From: Pandoraea terrae
Lineage (GTDB): Bacteria; Pseudomonadota; Gammaproteobacteria; Burkholderiales; Burkholderiaceae
Direction: 5' to 3'
DNA length: 64,000 nt
Assembly: GCF_902459695.1 (NCBI RefSeq)
Contig: NZ_CABPRZ010000025.1
Span: 26,896-90,895, forward strand
Positions 55,899-64,000 of this stretch are shown in pieces; within the stretch, counting starts at the first letter, position 1; every line of letters starts with the position of its first letter. The position numbers and the translations under genes were made by a program. Under the pieces are notes generated by a model. The model did not search any database. It worked only from the letters and a program-made list of their open reading frames with translations, and was not told the DNA's origin.

Positions 55899-57254
55899 TC
55901 AGCGCATTTCGACGCGCTCGATCTTGCCCATGAACAGCAGGTAGATCACGGCAGCGACCAGGCAGTGCGCGGCGACAAAATAAAGGCCGACGGTATAACG
56001 GCCCGTTGTCTGGACAATGTACCCGAAGACGATCGGGGTCACGATGCCGCCGATATTGCCCACACAATTGAAGATTGCGCCAGCAAGACCAACGGCCTCG
56101 CGCGGCGCCGTATCGCTGACGATGGCCCAGGTGCCGGCACCCGAAGCGGCCCCTTTGCCGAAGAACGCCACCGTCATCAGAAGCACGATCACGGTGTTGC
56201 TTTCAGTGAAAGCTGAGAGAACGAGGCTGCAGCCCACTGCCATGCCGACGATATACGGCGTTTTCCGTGCCCAGGAAACGCTCCAGCCGCGTCGAATAAG
56301 CATGTCCGAGATGGCACCGCCAGCAATTCCACCAAGAAAGCCGGAAATGGCCGGAACCATGGTCGCAAAGCCGGCCTCCATGACGTTCATGCCACGCGCC
56401 TGAACAAGGTATATCGGGAACCAGGTGATGAAGAAGTAGCTCAACGCGATGGTGCAATACTGGCCGACATAGGCGCACCAAAGCATCCGGTTTCCGAGCA
56501 GCATGCGCACCACTGCCCACGACACGGTCGGGCGCGCGAGCAATTCGTGGCTGGCGTCAATGTCGACCATCGCGCCGCCAGCGACGATGTGGTCGAGTTC
56601 GCCTTTCGATACACGGGGATGGTTGCGCGGCTCGTACATGACCACTGCCCACAGGCCAGCCGCTGCGATGCCGATCAGGCCGAGTGCAAAGAACGGTGCG
56701 GGCCAGCCGAACTTCGCCACGAGCCAGCCTGCGAAAGGAGAGAAGATCGCTACCGCGAAATATGAGGCCGATGCGAAAAGTGACGTGGCAAGACCGCGCT
56801 CGTCCTTCGGAAACCACATGACCACGACGCGGCCGTTGGCAGGGAAACTCGGGGCTTCAATCAGGCCAAGCGCGAAGCGCAGGGAGAAGAGCAGACCGAG
56901 CGCAACGGAAACGTCGGAGGTGAACTTGCCGATAAAGCCGACCAGAATGGTCGCGATCGACCACAGGACAAGCGTCGCACCGTACATCGTTTTGGTGCCG
57001 AAGCGGTCGAGCAGAAGGCCGCCAGGAATTTGGCCGATCACATATGCCCAACTGAAAGCCGAAAGAATATAGCCCAGCTGAACGTGGTTCAGGCCAAATT
57101 CCTTCGAAATGCCGGGCCCTGCGATCGACAGGATGGCGCGATCGGCATAGGCAACCGTGGCCAGCAGCAGGATCGCCGTGAGGATTGTGAAGCGCGTGTG
57201 GGTCACTCGATCCGATTTGGTCGATATATACTGGGTCGTTCCGTCTGGTGCCAT
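55899..57254 (-). CDS. MFS transporter, anion:cation symporter type (second copy)
   Basis: A 451-residue carrier with twelve helices and the ACS-type motifs ADRAILSIAGPGISKEF and GGLLLDRFGTK. The start at 57254 has GAGGAGACATCG upstream; the frame extends further but the extension is not membrane-like. It is transcribed away from the citrate-synthase-like gene and together with the hydroxyacid dehydrogenase forms a leftward unit. Confidence 0.93.
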   Translation of the reverse strand: MAPDGTTQYISTKSDRVTHTRFTILTAILLLATVAYADRAILSIAGPGISKEFGLNHVQLGYILSAFSWAYVIGQIPGGLLLDRFGTKTMYGATLVLWSIATILVGFIGKFTSDVSVALGLLFSLRFALGLIEAPSFPANGRVVVMWFPKDERGLATSLFASASYFAVAIFSPFAGWLVAKFGWPAPFFALGLIGIAAAGLWAVVMYEPRNHPRVSKGELDHIVAGGAMVDIDASHELLARPTVSWAVVRMLLGNRMLWCAYVGQYCTIALSYFFITWFPIYLVQARGMNVMEAGFATMVPAISGFLGGIAGGAISDMLIRRGWSVSWARKTPYIVGMAVGCSLVLSAFTESNTVIVLLMTVAFFGKGAASGAGTWAIVSDTAPREAVGLAGAIFNCVGNIGGIVTPIVFGYIVQTTGRYTVGLYFVAAHCLVAAVIYLLFMGKIERVEMR

Positions 57255-57440
57255 CGATGTCTCCTCGCAAATGTCCCTGAACTCATCGCAAGAACTGGAT
57301 CCCGGCTGCCGTTGCGAGAAGCCGCGACGGATGAAGTGCGAATGACATGCGACTCGCGAAAATGCTTCCGTCAACACGCCCGGCCCGGTTCTTTGTTGGG
57401 TGGTTTTTGTTTTGCATTAGACCCATGCCATCAATGACCG

Positions 57441-57463
57441 TCAATCTTGATTGAGACAATCAA
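57441..57463. promoter_or_regulatory. Two overlapping palindromes (operator) before the HTH-citrate synthase gene
   Basis: TCAATC-TT-GATTGA (57441-57454) overlaps TTGATTG-AGA-CAATCAA (57447-57463); both are perfect. They end one base before the GTG start of a protein whose own N-terminus is a DNA-binding HTH, so autorepression is plausible. They also lie in the divergent spacer of the MFS gene. Confidence 0.6.
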
Positions 57464-57464
57464 C

Positions 57465-58625
57465 GTGAAGAACTGGATGACCCAGGAGGAGGCGTGTGAG
57501 GCCCTGGGTGTGCGCAAGCAGACGCTGTACGCCTATGTCAGCCGTGGCCAGATTGAAGTGTGCTGGGATCCTGCGCATTCCAGCCGGAAGCTCTATCGCG
57601 GTTCGGATATTTCGGTGCTCCTGAAGAAGCGCAATCTGGGGCGGGCACGAAAGAATATTGCGGCGAGCACGATGGCGTGGGGCGAGCCGATTATCAACAC
57701 GCGAATTTCCACAATCGTTCGGGGACGGCTGTATTACCGGGGTAGGGACGCAGTCCGGCTTGCCGCCACGGCAACGCTGGAGGAGGCCGCGAAGCTTCTT
57801 TGGGATTCAGCGGAACTGCCTCGCTTTCCAGCATTCGAGCCGGTTTCGATTCGCGGGCCGATCAGGGCGCGCGCCTATGCGGCAATGGGTATCGCTGCGG
57901 CCGTCGGAGCTTCGGGCCGTGCGCCCGTCCATGCCAACAGCATGTGCAATGTGGCCGCGGAACTGGTCGGTCGCCTTGCCAGCAGTTTTGTCGAGCTTCA
58001 TTCAGACGAAGGCCCGCTGCATTTGCGTATCGCCCGGGCCTGGAACGCTGAGCGACACGCGGAACTTCTCCGCCGCGTATTGGTGCTGCTTGCCGATCAG
58101 GAGCTGACCAGTTCGGCCTTTGCCGCGCGCGTCACGGCTTCTACGGGGGCGTCCCTCGGAGCATGCGTGCTGGCAGGTCTCGCAGCCTTTTCCGGCCCGT
58201 TGCACGGCGATGCAATTGTGCGGGTGGAAGCACTCCTCGATGATGCACAACGGTTGGGAACCGAGCTTGCCGTACGGCACTGGATGTCTGGCACCAAGTC
58301 GTTGCCCGGTTTCGGACATGAGCTATATCCACAGGGTGATCCACGGGCGGCTGACCTTCTGTCAGCGTTTCGGGCGTCTGAAGGGACCCGCGCGCTGATC
58401 GACTGCGTCGACAGGCTCACTGGCATGAAGCCAACCATCGATGTGGCGCTTGCCGCGCTAGTGGAGTACTGTCAGTTGCCCGAGGGGGCGGCGTTTGCGC
58501 TGTTCGCCATCGCACGAAGTGTTGGCTGGATGGCGCATTCGATCGAACAGATCATGAGTGGCAGTCTTTTGCGCCCCCGCGCCCACTACGTGGGGCCGGA
58601 GATTGCCGGGGCCGAAAACCTTTAA
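57465..58625 (+). CDS. Citrate synthase-like protein with N-terminal MerR/excisionase-type HTH
   Basis: About 386 residues from GTG 57465 (a TTG at 57447 lies inside the operator and is less likely). Residues about 4-60 form a helix-turn-helix (TQEEACEALGVRKQTLYAYVSRGQI). Residues about 70-380 follow the citrate synthase fold, with SGTKSLPGFGHELYPQGDPRA, the GHxxY region, and a C-terminal helix (IARSVGWMAHSIEQI). It probably acts as a metabolite-sensing regulator or as a 2-methylcitrate/citrate-type synthase; the DNA-binding domain favours the first. It is not next to acnA or prp genes. Confidence 0.85.
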   Translation: MKNWMTQEEACEALGVRKQTLYAYVSRGQIEVCWDPAHSSRKLYRGSDISVLLKKRNLGRARKNIAASTMAWGEPIINTRISTIVRGRLYYRGRDAVRLAATATLEEAAKLLWDSAELPRFPAFEPVSIRGPIRARAYAAMGIAAAVGASGRAPVHANSMCNVAAELVGRLASSFVELHSDEGPLHLRIARAWNAERHAELLRRVLVLLADQELTSSAFAARVTASTGASLGACVLAGLAAFSGPLHGDAIVRVEALLDDAQRLGTELAVRHWMSGTKSLPGFGHELYPQGDPRAADLLSAFRASEGTRALIDCVDRLTGMKPTIDVALAALVEYCQLPEGAAFALFAIARSVGWMAHSIEQIMSGSLLRPRAHYVGPEIAGAENL

Positions 58626-58634
58626 GTCGCGTCA

Positions 58635-58644
58635 TGCTACGATT
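58635..58644 (+). promoter_or_regulatory. Extended -10 promoter, copy 1
   Basis: TGCTACGATT contains TGn-TACGAT, an extended -10 element, 24 bases before the first of two small genes. The same ten bases recur before the second gene. Confidence 0.4.
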
Positions 58645-58667
58645 TCCCCACATCGTTGGAGGTCGGT

Positions 58668-58985
58668 ATGGTCACGGATCAGGATTGGCTGGCTGATGTC
58701 GTTGGCGACGAGTTCCCCGAGGGCGCGATATTCACACCCGGGGACGGTCCTCAACTGACGGTCGTGTGGTGGGACGGTCAGACCCAGTGGGACGGCACGC
58801 CCATGTCGAAGATACTGATCGACCTCGATCCCGAACTGCGGGCGCAATGGGAACGGGGCGACAAGCCGCGGCGCGCGAACATCGAGGACGTGATGCAGGG
58901 CGTCGTGGACAATCGGCTCGACGAATACGAAGACCATGCTGCGTCTGACGGGCCGTTCGTGATTCGGCTGGAGCACCAGCCGTAA
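58668..58985 (+). CDS. Small acidic protein, unknown function (first of a pair)
   Basis: A 105-residue acidic, soluble protein without signal or membrane segment. TTGGAGGTCGGT precedes the ATG at 58668. Features visible: FTPGDGPQLTVVWWDGQTQWDG and a C-terminal DEYEDHAASDG. I do not recognise a family. A second small gene follows 39 bases later with its own copy of the promoter element. Confidence 0.65.
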   Translation: MVTDQDWLADVVGDEFPEGAIFTPGDGPQLTVVWWDGQTQWDGTPMSKILIDLDPELRAQWERGDKPRRANIEDVMQGVVDNRLDEYEDHAASDGPFVIRLEHQP

Positions 58986-58991
58986 CGGGCG

Positions 58992-59001
58992 TGCTACGAT
59001 T
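58992..59001 (+). promoter_or_regulatory. Extended -10 promoter, copy 2
   Basis: TGCTACGATT, identical to the copy at 58635. It lies in the 39-base spacer between the two small genes, so the second gene can be transcribed alone. Confidence 0.4.
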
Positions 59002-59024
59002 CCTCAAAGCGACAGGAGGCGGAC

Positions 59025-59264
59025 ATGGCTGAGCACACGCTTTATGACGTCAATGGCTATCTGTTTTGGGTGACGGCGATACAGCTTCCCAATGGCAAAT
59101 GGGAGGGCTATGCCTTCTTCGAGCGAAAGGCGCATCACGCGAATGCAGAAGTTCCAGGCGTCAGGTATCGACTTCTTAGTGAGTTCGACACGTGGGACGA
59201 GGCGGTGGCTGCAGTCCAGGCCCACGCCGAGGAGCTTGCCCGAAACGATGAGGTCAATTTTTAA
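59025..59264 (+). CDS. Small soluble protein, unknown function (second of a pair)
   Basis: A 79-residue protein with a beta-rich start (YLFWVTAIQLPNGKWEGYAFFERK) and a C-terminal helix with repeated Ala/Glu (WDEAVAAVQAHAEELA). GACAGGAGGCGGAC precedes the ATG. No family recognised. It ends 9 bases before the stop of a leftward binding-protein gene. Confidence 0.65.
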   Translation: MAEHTLYDVNGYLFWVTAIQLPNGKWEGYAFFERKAHHANAEVPGVRYRLLSEFDTWDEAVAAVQAHAEELARNDEVNF

Positions 59265-59273
59265 CATCTCGCT

Positions 59274-60269
59274 TCAGTCAATGACGCGGTCGGCGTGTTT
59301 CAGCACCTCGGCCGGGATGGTCAATCCGAGTTCGCGAGCAGTCTTGAGGTTGATCACGAATTCGCGGCGCGAGATGACTTCAAATGGCACGTCCGCAGGT
59401 TTGGCGCCCTTGAGTATCCGGTCAACATAGATCGGCATGCGCGGATACGTATCAGTGAAAGTTGTGCCGTAGGCCATCAGACCTCCCGCGTCCGACGCTC
59501 CGCCCCAATACATTGTCGGTATGCGATGCGCCGCTGCCAATTCTGCAATGCGTTTGCGATTGCGGAATGGGGCGGGAACTTCCAGTACAAGCAGCACTTC
59601 GGCGCGCTCGGCGACCATGGCGTTGAAAGCCGTGTCGAAATCAGGTGTCGGGCCGTGCACTTTCAGCACTTGGGGCGCGATGCCAACGGCTCGTGCCGCG
59701 GTCACGTTTGCGCGTTCGATCGGCGCTAATCCGCTGGCGTCGGCACCGGGGATGTCTGAATCGCTGAGGATCGCGACACGGGCGAGTTTCGGAAACAGCG
59801 CCTTTAGTATGCCAAGTTGCCTACTGGCAAGTTCAGGGTCGTTGTTGGTAATACCGGTGACGTTTCCCCCCGGCCGCTCCAGCGTGGCCGCGACGCCGAT
59901 CGCCACTGGATCGGCAACCAAGGCCGCCACGATCGGGATCGTCGTGCTTGCCTTTCGTGCTGCGATAGTTGCCGGGCCGCCGTAGGTGGCAATGACATCG
60001 ACGCCCTTATTGACCAATTCCGCAGCAAATCCAGGCAGCCGATCCAGTTGCCCTTCGGCAAAACGAGCTTCGAAGACAACGTTGGTGCCCTCGACATATC
60101 CGAGCCGCGCAAGCTCCTTTCGAAGTGTTTCGAAGGCCACATCGGGTTTCCCGTTGAAAAGAGCGCCAACCCGGTAAACTTTGCTCGTCTGCTGTGCCCC
60201 CGCAGTGCGGCAGGTCAAGAGGAGTACGAAGGCGGCAATGGCCGCGAGAATAAATTTCGTGAGGTTCAC
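59274..60269 (-). CDS. ABC transporter substrate-binding protein, TrpX/YtrF-like
   Basis: A 331-residue periplasmic protein with a signal peptide (FILAAIAAFVLLLTCRTAGA) and two type I PBP lobes: VYRVGALFNGKPDV, FAEGQLDRLPGFAAELVNKGVDVIATYGG, TNNDPELASRQLGILKALFPKLARVAIL, YGTTFTDTYPRMPIYVDRILKG. This is the ABC_sub_bind family. No permease or ATPase gene is adjacent, so it is an orphan binding protein, a common situation in Burkholderiales. Confidence 0.9.
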   Translation of the reverse strand: MNLTKFILAAIAAFVLLLTCRTAGAQQTSKVYRVGALFNGKPDVAFETLRKELARLGYVEGTNVVFEARFAEGQLDRLPGFAAELVNKGVDVIATYGGPATIAARKASTTIPIVAALVADPVAIGVAATLERPGGNVTGITNNDPELASRQLGILKALFPKLARVAILSDSDIPGADASGLAPIERANVTAARAVGIAPQVLKVHGPTPDFDTAFNAMVAERAEVLLVLEVPAPFRNRKRIAELAAAHRIPTMYWGGASDAGGLMAYGTTFTDTYPRMPIYVDRILKGAKPADVPFEVISRREFVINLKTARELGLTIPAEVLKHADRVID

Positions 60270-60647
60270 GGCCCGTTTCCTCGCAATTTCGATGGACGAG
60301 CACCATTGCGCCTATCGATGGTTAACGCACTGCCGAATTCCAGTCAAGCATTTCGTGCGGCCTGAAAATACTTTAGTACACGCGATGATCACGTATCGGG
60401 AAATTTCTACTTCTGACCGGTACTAATTCGGGTGTAGGGGCACTTTGTTGGGACGCCACCCCGGCGACCTGCATGGGTGCCCGATCTACGGGAAAATACT
60501 TGGCCGCAAGCCAATATTTTGCAATACTAATGCAAGTCGGATTGAAAATTCCCCTGCCGGCGTAATTCGTCTCGCCTGTTCTATGTACGGGCGAGATACG
60601 TATCGCATATACTGCTAAGCTTAAAATATAAAAAAACGGGGTTTCGG
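60270..60647. other. 378-base A/T-rich spacer, no gene seen
   Basis: A/T-rich compared with the rest of the window. It presumably holds the promoters of the leftward binding-protein gene and the rightward sulfotransferase. The element TGCTAAGCTTAAAAT near 60612 could be an extended -10. I searched for -24/-12 elements here and found none. Confidence 0.4.
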
Positions 60648-61478
60648 GTGCCGCCCAACCAGTTCCACTTTATATCTGGCTTGCCCAGGTCGGGGTCAAC
60701 GCTTTTGTCCGCGCTACTGCTGCAGAATCCCCGCTTTCATGCAGGGATGACCAGCCCGGTGGGGACGCTATTCAATGCTGTCCTGGCGCAATGCAGCGCC
60801 GGCAGCGAGTTCGGGCCCGTGATCGACCAGGACCAGCGCCGTCGGCTGCTGCGTGGCCTGTTCGACAACTACTATGCGGACAAAGCCGGCAAGGGCGTGG
60901 TGTTCGACACCAATCGCAACTGGTGCGCCCGCATGCCTGCTCTCCATGATCTGTTTCCCAGTGCCAAGGTGATCGCCTGCGTGCGCAATGTCGCCTGGGT
61001 CATGGACAGCCTTGAACGCTTGTATCGCGCCAATCCGTATGAGAACACCAAGCTGTTTTCCGACGACGCCGAGCGCAGCACCGTCTATAGCCGGGTCGAT
61101 ACCCTGGCGCAGCGCAATCGCCTGGTTGGCTTTGCGTGGGCTGCGCTCAAGGAAGCGTATTACGGTGAGAATGCCGGTTCCCTGTTGCTGGTCGACTACG
61201 ATTTGCTCAGCCAGGCGCCCGACAAGGTAATGCGCCTGGTCTACGACTTTATCGACGAGCCCTGGTTCGAGCACGATTTCAATAACGTGCAGTACGACGC
61301 GCCGGAGTTCGACCAGGCCCTGGGCGTCTCCGGCTTACATCAAGTGAAATCCAAAGTGACCTGGCAAGCACGGCGCAGCATCCTGCCGCCGGACCTGTTC
61401 GAGCAATACGCCGCGTTGTCGTTCTGGGCGGACGGCAGCAAGAGCGCGGCCAATGTCATTCGCGCAAAACTCGACTAG
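60648..61478 (+). CDS. Sulfotransferase family protein
   Basis: A 276-residue protein with the PAPS-binding loop FISGLPRSGSTLL at residues 8-20, the 3'-phosphate motif region VIACVRNVAWVMDSLERL and the C-terminal GxxGxW-like LGVSGLHQVKSKVTWQARR. It starts with GTG at 60648. Cytosolic. It would transfer sulfate from PAPS to an unknown acceptor. The large surface protein gene starts 132 bases downstream, so that protein or a glycan on it is a possible acceptor. Confidence 0.85.
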   Translation: MPPNQFHFISGLPRSGSTLLSALLLQNPRFHAGMTSPVGTLFNAVLAQCSAGSEFGPVIDQDQRRRLLRGLFDNYYADKAGKGVVFDTNRNWCARMPALHDLFPSAKVIACVRNVAWVMDSLERLYRANPYENTKLFSDDAERSTVYSRVDTLAQRNRLVGFAWAALKEAYYGENAGSLLLVDYDLLSQAPDKVMRLVYDFIDEPWFEHDFNNVQYDAPEFDQALGVSGLHQVKSKVTWQARRSILPPDLFEQYAALSFWADGSKSAANVIRAKLD

Positions 61479-61610
61479 CTCGGTCAGATCGATTGGCGCG
61501 ACAACGCAGGGCCGGCGGCTCGCCGGACGATTCGGAAAGCCGAATAGTGGATTCCAGCCCGCCGTGCGCTCCCTGAGCAGTGCACGGTGCGGATGCGCGA
61601 GGAGAGCAAT

Positions 61611-64000
61611 ATGTGGTGGACCCGGAAGCAGAAGGTAGACGACGCAGTTGCAATGCCCGCCCGGCCCGCAAAGCCGGCAAGCCCGCTGTCGTCGTCGCTG
61701 ATCATGGCGCTGGAGCCACGCATCATGTTCGACGGCGCCGCAGTTGCCACGGCCGCAGCGACCCACCCGGCAGCCGATAACCACAGTGCGCCGGCGGATG
61801 GCCACGCACCTGACAGCCAGCCGGCGGATAGTCATGTGGCGCCCGCCGCCGCGCCAGCGTCTGCCCAGTCAGCGGATACAGCCAGTCATGCTCCCGCGCC
61901 CGCCGAAGCCGGCGCGCCGGCCCCGGCGCCATCCGGTCACAACGTGCTGTTCGTGGATAGCCGGGTGGAGGACAGCGCCAGCTTGCTGGCCGGCGTCGCG
62001 CCCGGTACGGAAATCGTCTACCTCAACCGCAACGCGGACGGCTTGGCCCAGATGGCCGACTACCTGTCCGCCCACCCCGGCGCCAAGTCCGTCCAGATCA
62101 TTGCGCACGGCGAGGCTGGCGACCTGTGGCTTGGCAATACCTATCTGTCAGGCGACAACGTCGGCAACTACGCCAGCAGCCTGGCCAGGATCGGTAGCGG
62201 CATCCAGAGCGGTGGCGACATCCTGATCTATGCCTGCAGTACCGCGCAAGGCGCGGCCGGTCTGTCGTTCATCGACTCGCTGGCGGCGCTGACGGGCCAC
62301 GATATTGCCGCCTCGGACAACCGCACCGGCGCGGGCGGCGACTGGACCCTGGAAATCACCACCGGCCAGATCGAAGCCACCTCGGTACTGTCGACCAGCG
62401 CGGAAACCGCTTACGCGCACGACCTGTCCCTGATTACCGTGACGAACTCCGGAGATTCCGGTGCCGGCACTTTGCGCAACGCGATCGCCTCGGCGCTAGC
62501 GGGTGACACCATCACCTTCAGCACCAGCATGACGATCAACCTGTCGACCATCACGTCGGGCAATTCGCTGCTGGTCATCAGCAAGAACCTCACCATCGAT
62601 GGCGATATCAATCACGACGGCATCGCCGACGTCACGCTCGATGGGCACTACAAAGGCCGTGTGCTGGAAATCACCTCTGGCTCGACCGTCGGGCTGGAGG
62701 GGCTGGTGATTGAACATGGCCTGGTTTCGGGCAAGGGCGGGGCCGCCGGGGTAGATGCAACCGCCGCGCAAGGTGGCGGCATCTACAACGCCGGGACGCT
62801 GACGCTGACCGATGTCACCGTCACGGCCAATGCGGCTGCCGGTGGCGGCGGTGGCGGTGGTGTTACCGCCCCCTATGTTGGCGGCGCTGTTGGCGGCGGT
62901 GGCGGCGGCGGTGGCGGCATGTCCGGCACTGGCGGTGGAGCGGGGGGCTCGTCTGGCTTCGGAACAGGTGTCTATGCCGGTACGTCGGGCAATGCCGGCG
63001 TTGGCGGCAACGGAGGTGCTTACACCCCGAACTACATGGGAGGTCGTGGCGGCTCTGCCAACGGCGGTGCAGGGGGCATCGGCGCTGCAAACTATTCGAG
63101 CGGCGGCAACGGGGGGACTGCCAACAATGGCACCATCTCGATTGGCGGCGGCGGTGGCGGCAGTGGCTGGGATCGCCCCGGGCGCGCCGGTGGCGGTGCG
63201 GCGGGCGGCATCTTCAACGCGACTGGCGCAACCCTCAATGTGGCTGGCAACTCGATCATCAGCAACAACCTGGGCGCAGGCGGTGGCGGCGGCGGCGGGG
63301 GCGGATTGGGAGGCAGCAACTCAAACGGCGGTGCGGGTGGCCTGGGCGTGGGTGCCATCTGGAACCAGGGCACTGTGCACATCACGGCTTCGGCCTATGC
63401 GGCGATAGCCGGCAACGCAGGCGCAAGCGGGGCAGGTGGCCCGGCACTCGGCGGAGGGACTACCGGTATCAGCCCAACGGCCGTTGGCAAGATATACAAC
63501 GACACCGGCGGTATCCTCGACAAGACCTACAACCCGGACGCCGCCCCCGTTGCTACCACTAGCGGCGGCACGACCCCGTTCACCGAAGGCAACAACGTCG
63601 CCAGCACGCCGGTGGTGGTCGATAGCGGCGTCACGTTCAGCGATTCGGACAACACCACGCTCGCCAGCGGCAAGGTGGCGATCAGCGGCAACTTCCAGAG
63701 TGGCGAGGACGTGCTGGCGTTCACCAACGACGGCGCCACCATGGGTAACATCACGGCGAGCTACAACAGCACGACCGGGGTGCTGAGCCTGACCTCGTCC
63801 GGCGCGAGCGCGACGATAGCCCAATGGCAAGCCGCGCTGCGCTCGGTCACCTACACCGACAGCTCGGACGCGCCGAACACCAGCAACCGCACCATCAGCT
63901 TCACCGTGAATGACGGCACGTCCGATAGCAATGCCGCGACCAAGACGGTCAGCGTCACCGCGGTCGATGACTCGCCCATCGCGACGTCCAGCGGCGGCAC
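61611..64000 (+). CDS. N-terminal part of a giant DUF4347/Gly-rich surface protein, runs off the window
   Basis: The frame opens at ATG 61611 after GAGGAGAGCAAT and has no stop to the window end (about 796 residues visible). LEPRIMFDGAA at 34-44 is the N-terminal motif typical of giant RTX-type adhesins and is followed by an Ala/Pro/His-rich linker. A DUF4347 domain occupies about 120-265 (VLFVDSRVEDSASLLAGV, VQIIAHGEAGDLWLGN, DILIYACSTAQG). A right-handed parallel beta-helix-like part follows (GTLRNAIASA, LTIDGDINHDG), with a 150-residue poly-Gly insert at about 400-570, then repeated blocks (VTFSDSDNTTLASG, VTYTDSSDAPNTSNRTI). Likely a type I-secreted adhesin. Confidence 0.85.
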   Translation, partial: MWWTRKQKVDDAVAMPARPAKPASPLSSSLIMALEPRIMFDGAAVATAAATHPAADNHSAPADGHAPDSQPADSHVAPAAAPASAQSADTASHAPAPAEAGAPAPAPSGHNVLFVDSRVEDSASLLAGVAPGTEIVYLNRNADGLAQMADYLSAHPGAKSVQIIAHGEAGDLWLGNTYLSGDNVGNYASSLARIGSGIQSGGDILIYACSTAQGAAGLSFIDSLAALTGHDIAASDNRTGAGGDWTLEITTGQIEATSVLSTSAETAYAHDLSLITVTNSGDSGAGTLRNAIASALAGDTITFSTSMTINLSTITSGNSLLVISKNLTIDGDINHDGIADVTLDGHYKGRVLEITSGSTVGLEGLVIEHGLVSGKGGAAGVDATAAQGGGIYNAGTLTLTDVTVTANAAAGGGGGGGVTAPYVGGAVGGGGGGGGGMSGTGGGAGGSSGFGTGVYAGTSGNAGVGGNGGAYTPNYMGGRGGSANGGAGGIGAANYSSGGNGGTANNGTISIGGGGGGSGWDRPGRAGGGAAGGIFNATGATLNVAGNSIISNNLGAGGGGGGGGGLGGSNSNGGAGGLGVGAIWNQGTVHITASAYAAIAGNAGASGAGGPALGGGTTGISPTAVGKIYNDTGGILDKTYNPDAAPVATTSGGTTPFTEGNNVASTPVVVDSGVTFSDSDNTTLASGKVAISGNFQSGEDVLAFTNDGATMGNITASYNSTTGVLSLTSSGASATIAQWQAALRSVTYTDSSDAPNTSNRTISFTVNDGTSDSNAATKTVSVTAVDDSPIATSSGG

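Noticed and set aside
62820..63320. CRISPR-like or satellite repeats in the GGC-rich stretch
   Set aside because: The repeats are Gly codons in one open frame of the surface protein, with no regular spacer structure.

Overview
The window is GC-rich, gene-dense bacterial DNA. Its gene content (EF-G outside a str operon, SDR/MaoC/thiolase operon, ACS-type MFS carriers, orphan Bug/TrpX-like binding protein, several c-di-GMP enzymes) fits a beta-proteobacterium of the Burkholderiales, probably Burkholderiaceae. The genus cannot be fixed from sequence reading alone. I saw no rRNA, tRNA, CRISPR array or transposase gene.

Layout. 1-3.3 kb: acyl-CoA beta-oxidation-type operon (SDR, MaoC hydratase, thiolase) with a TetR regulator. 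3.4-8.6 kb: housekeeping and small genes (cold-shock protein, diguanylate cyclase, AEC transporter, small membrane proteins). 9-18 kb: an accessory stretch with a holin-like protein, a GH18 chitinase without signal peptide, a tandem winged-helix membrane regulator, a TcdA/B-like glycosyltransferase and a 1,400-residue protein ending in an HExxH metalloprotease signature. 17.9-29.7 kb: EF-G, a broken chemoreceptor, a BNR propeller/ThiS-like pair, two c-di-GMP enzymes, S4 protein, TMEM175-like channel, DUF72 protein.

30.8-51.2 kb is the most interesting part. Five small genes (four in tandem at 30.8-32.1 kb, one at 49.8 kb) encode peptides with the same 26-residue double-glycine leader (L at -12, hydrophobic or polar at -7, I/V at -4, GG at -2/-1). 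Between them lie a Ser/Thr kinase with DUF4384, a PP2C phosphatase, a double-FHA membrane protein, a TolC-type outer-membrane factor, an HlyD adaptor, a parvulin PPIase, an ABC exporter with two cNMP-binding domains plus a C39 leader peptidase, a caspase/formylglycine-enzyme-like fusion, two DUF4399 proteins, an LRAT-like protein and a sigma-54 activator without receiver domain. Reading the intergenic spaces I find -24/-12 (sigma-54) elements with exact GG-N10-GC spacing before most of these units: strong ones before the peptide operon, the outer-membrane factor, the FHA-HlyD-PPIase-exporter-activator operon, the fifth peptide and the LRAT gene; weaker ones before the kinase, the DUF4399 pair and the caspase fusion. 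My reading is a self-contained, sigma-54-controlled, Ser/Thr-phosphorylation-gated type I export system for unmodified, Asn-rich, Cys-free peptides. It resembles the kinase/phosphatase/FHA control module of type VI secretion, but no T6SS gene is present.

51.3-60.3 kb: a hydroxy-acid catabolic block (LysR, Ldh-type dehydrogenase, two MFS carriers, D-2-hydroxyacid dehydrogenase, HTH-citrate synthase fusion), two tiny genes and an orphan periplasmic binding protein. 60.6-64 kb: a sulfotransferase and the start of a giant DUF4347/Gly-rich surface protein that runs off the window.
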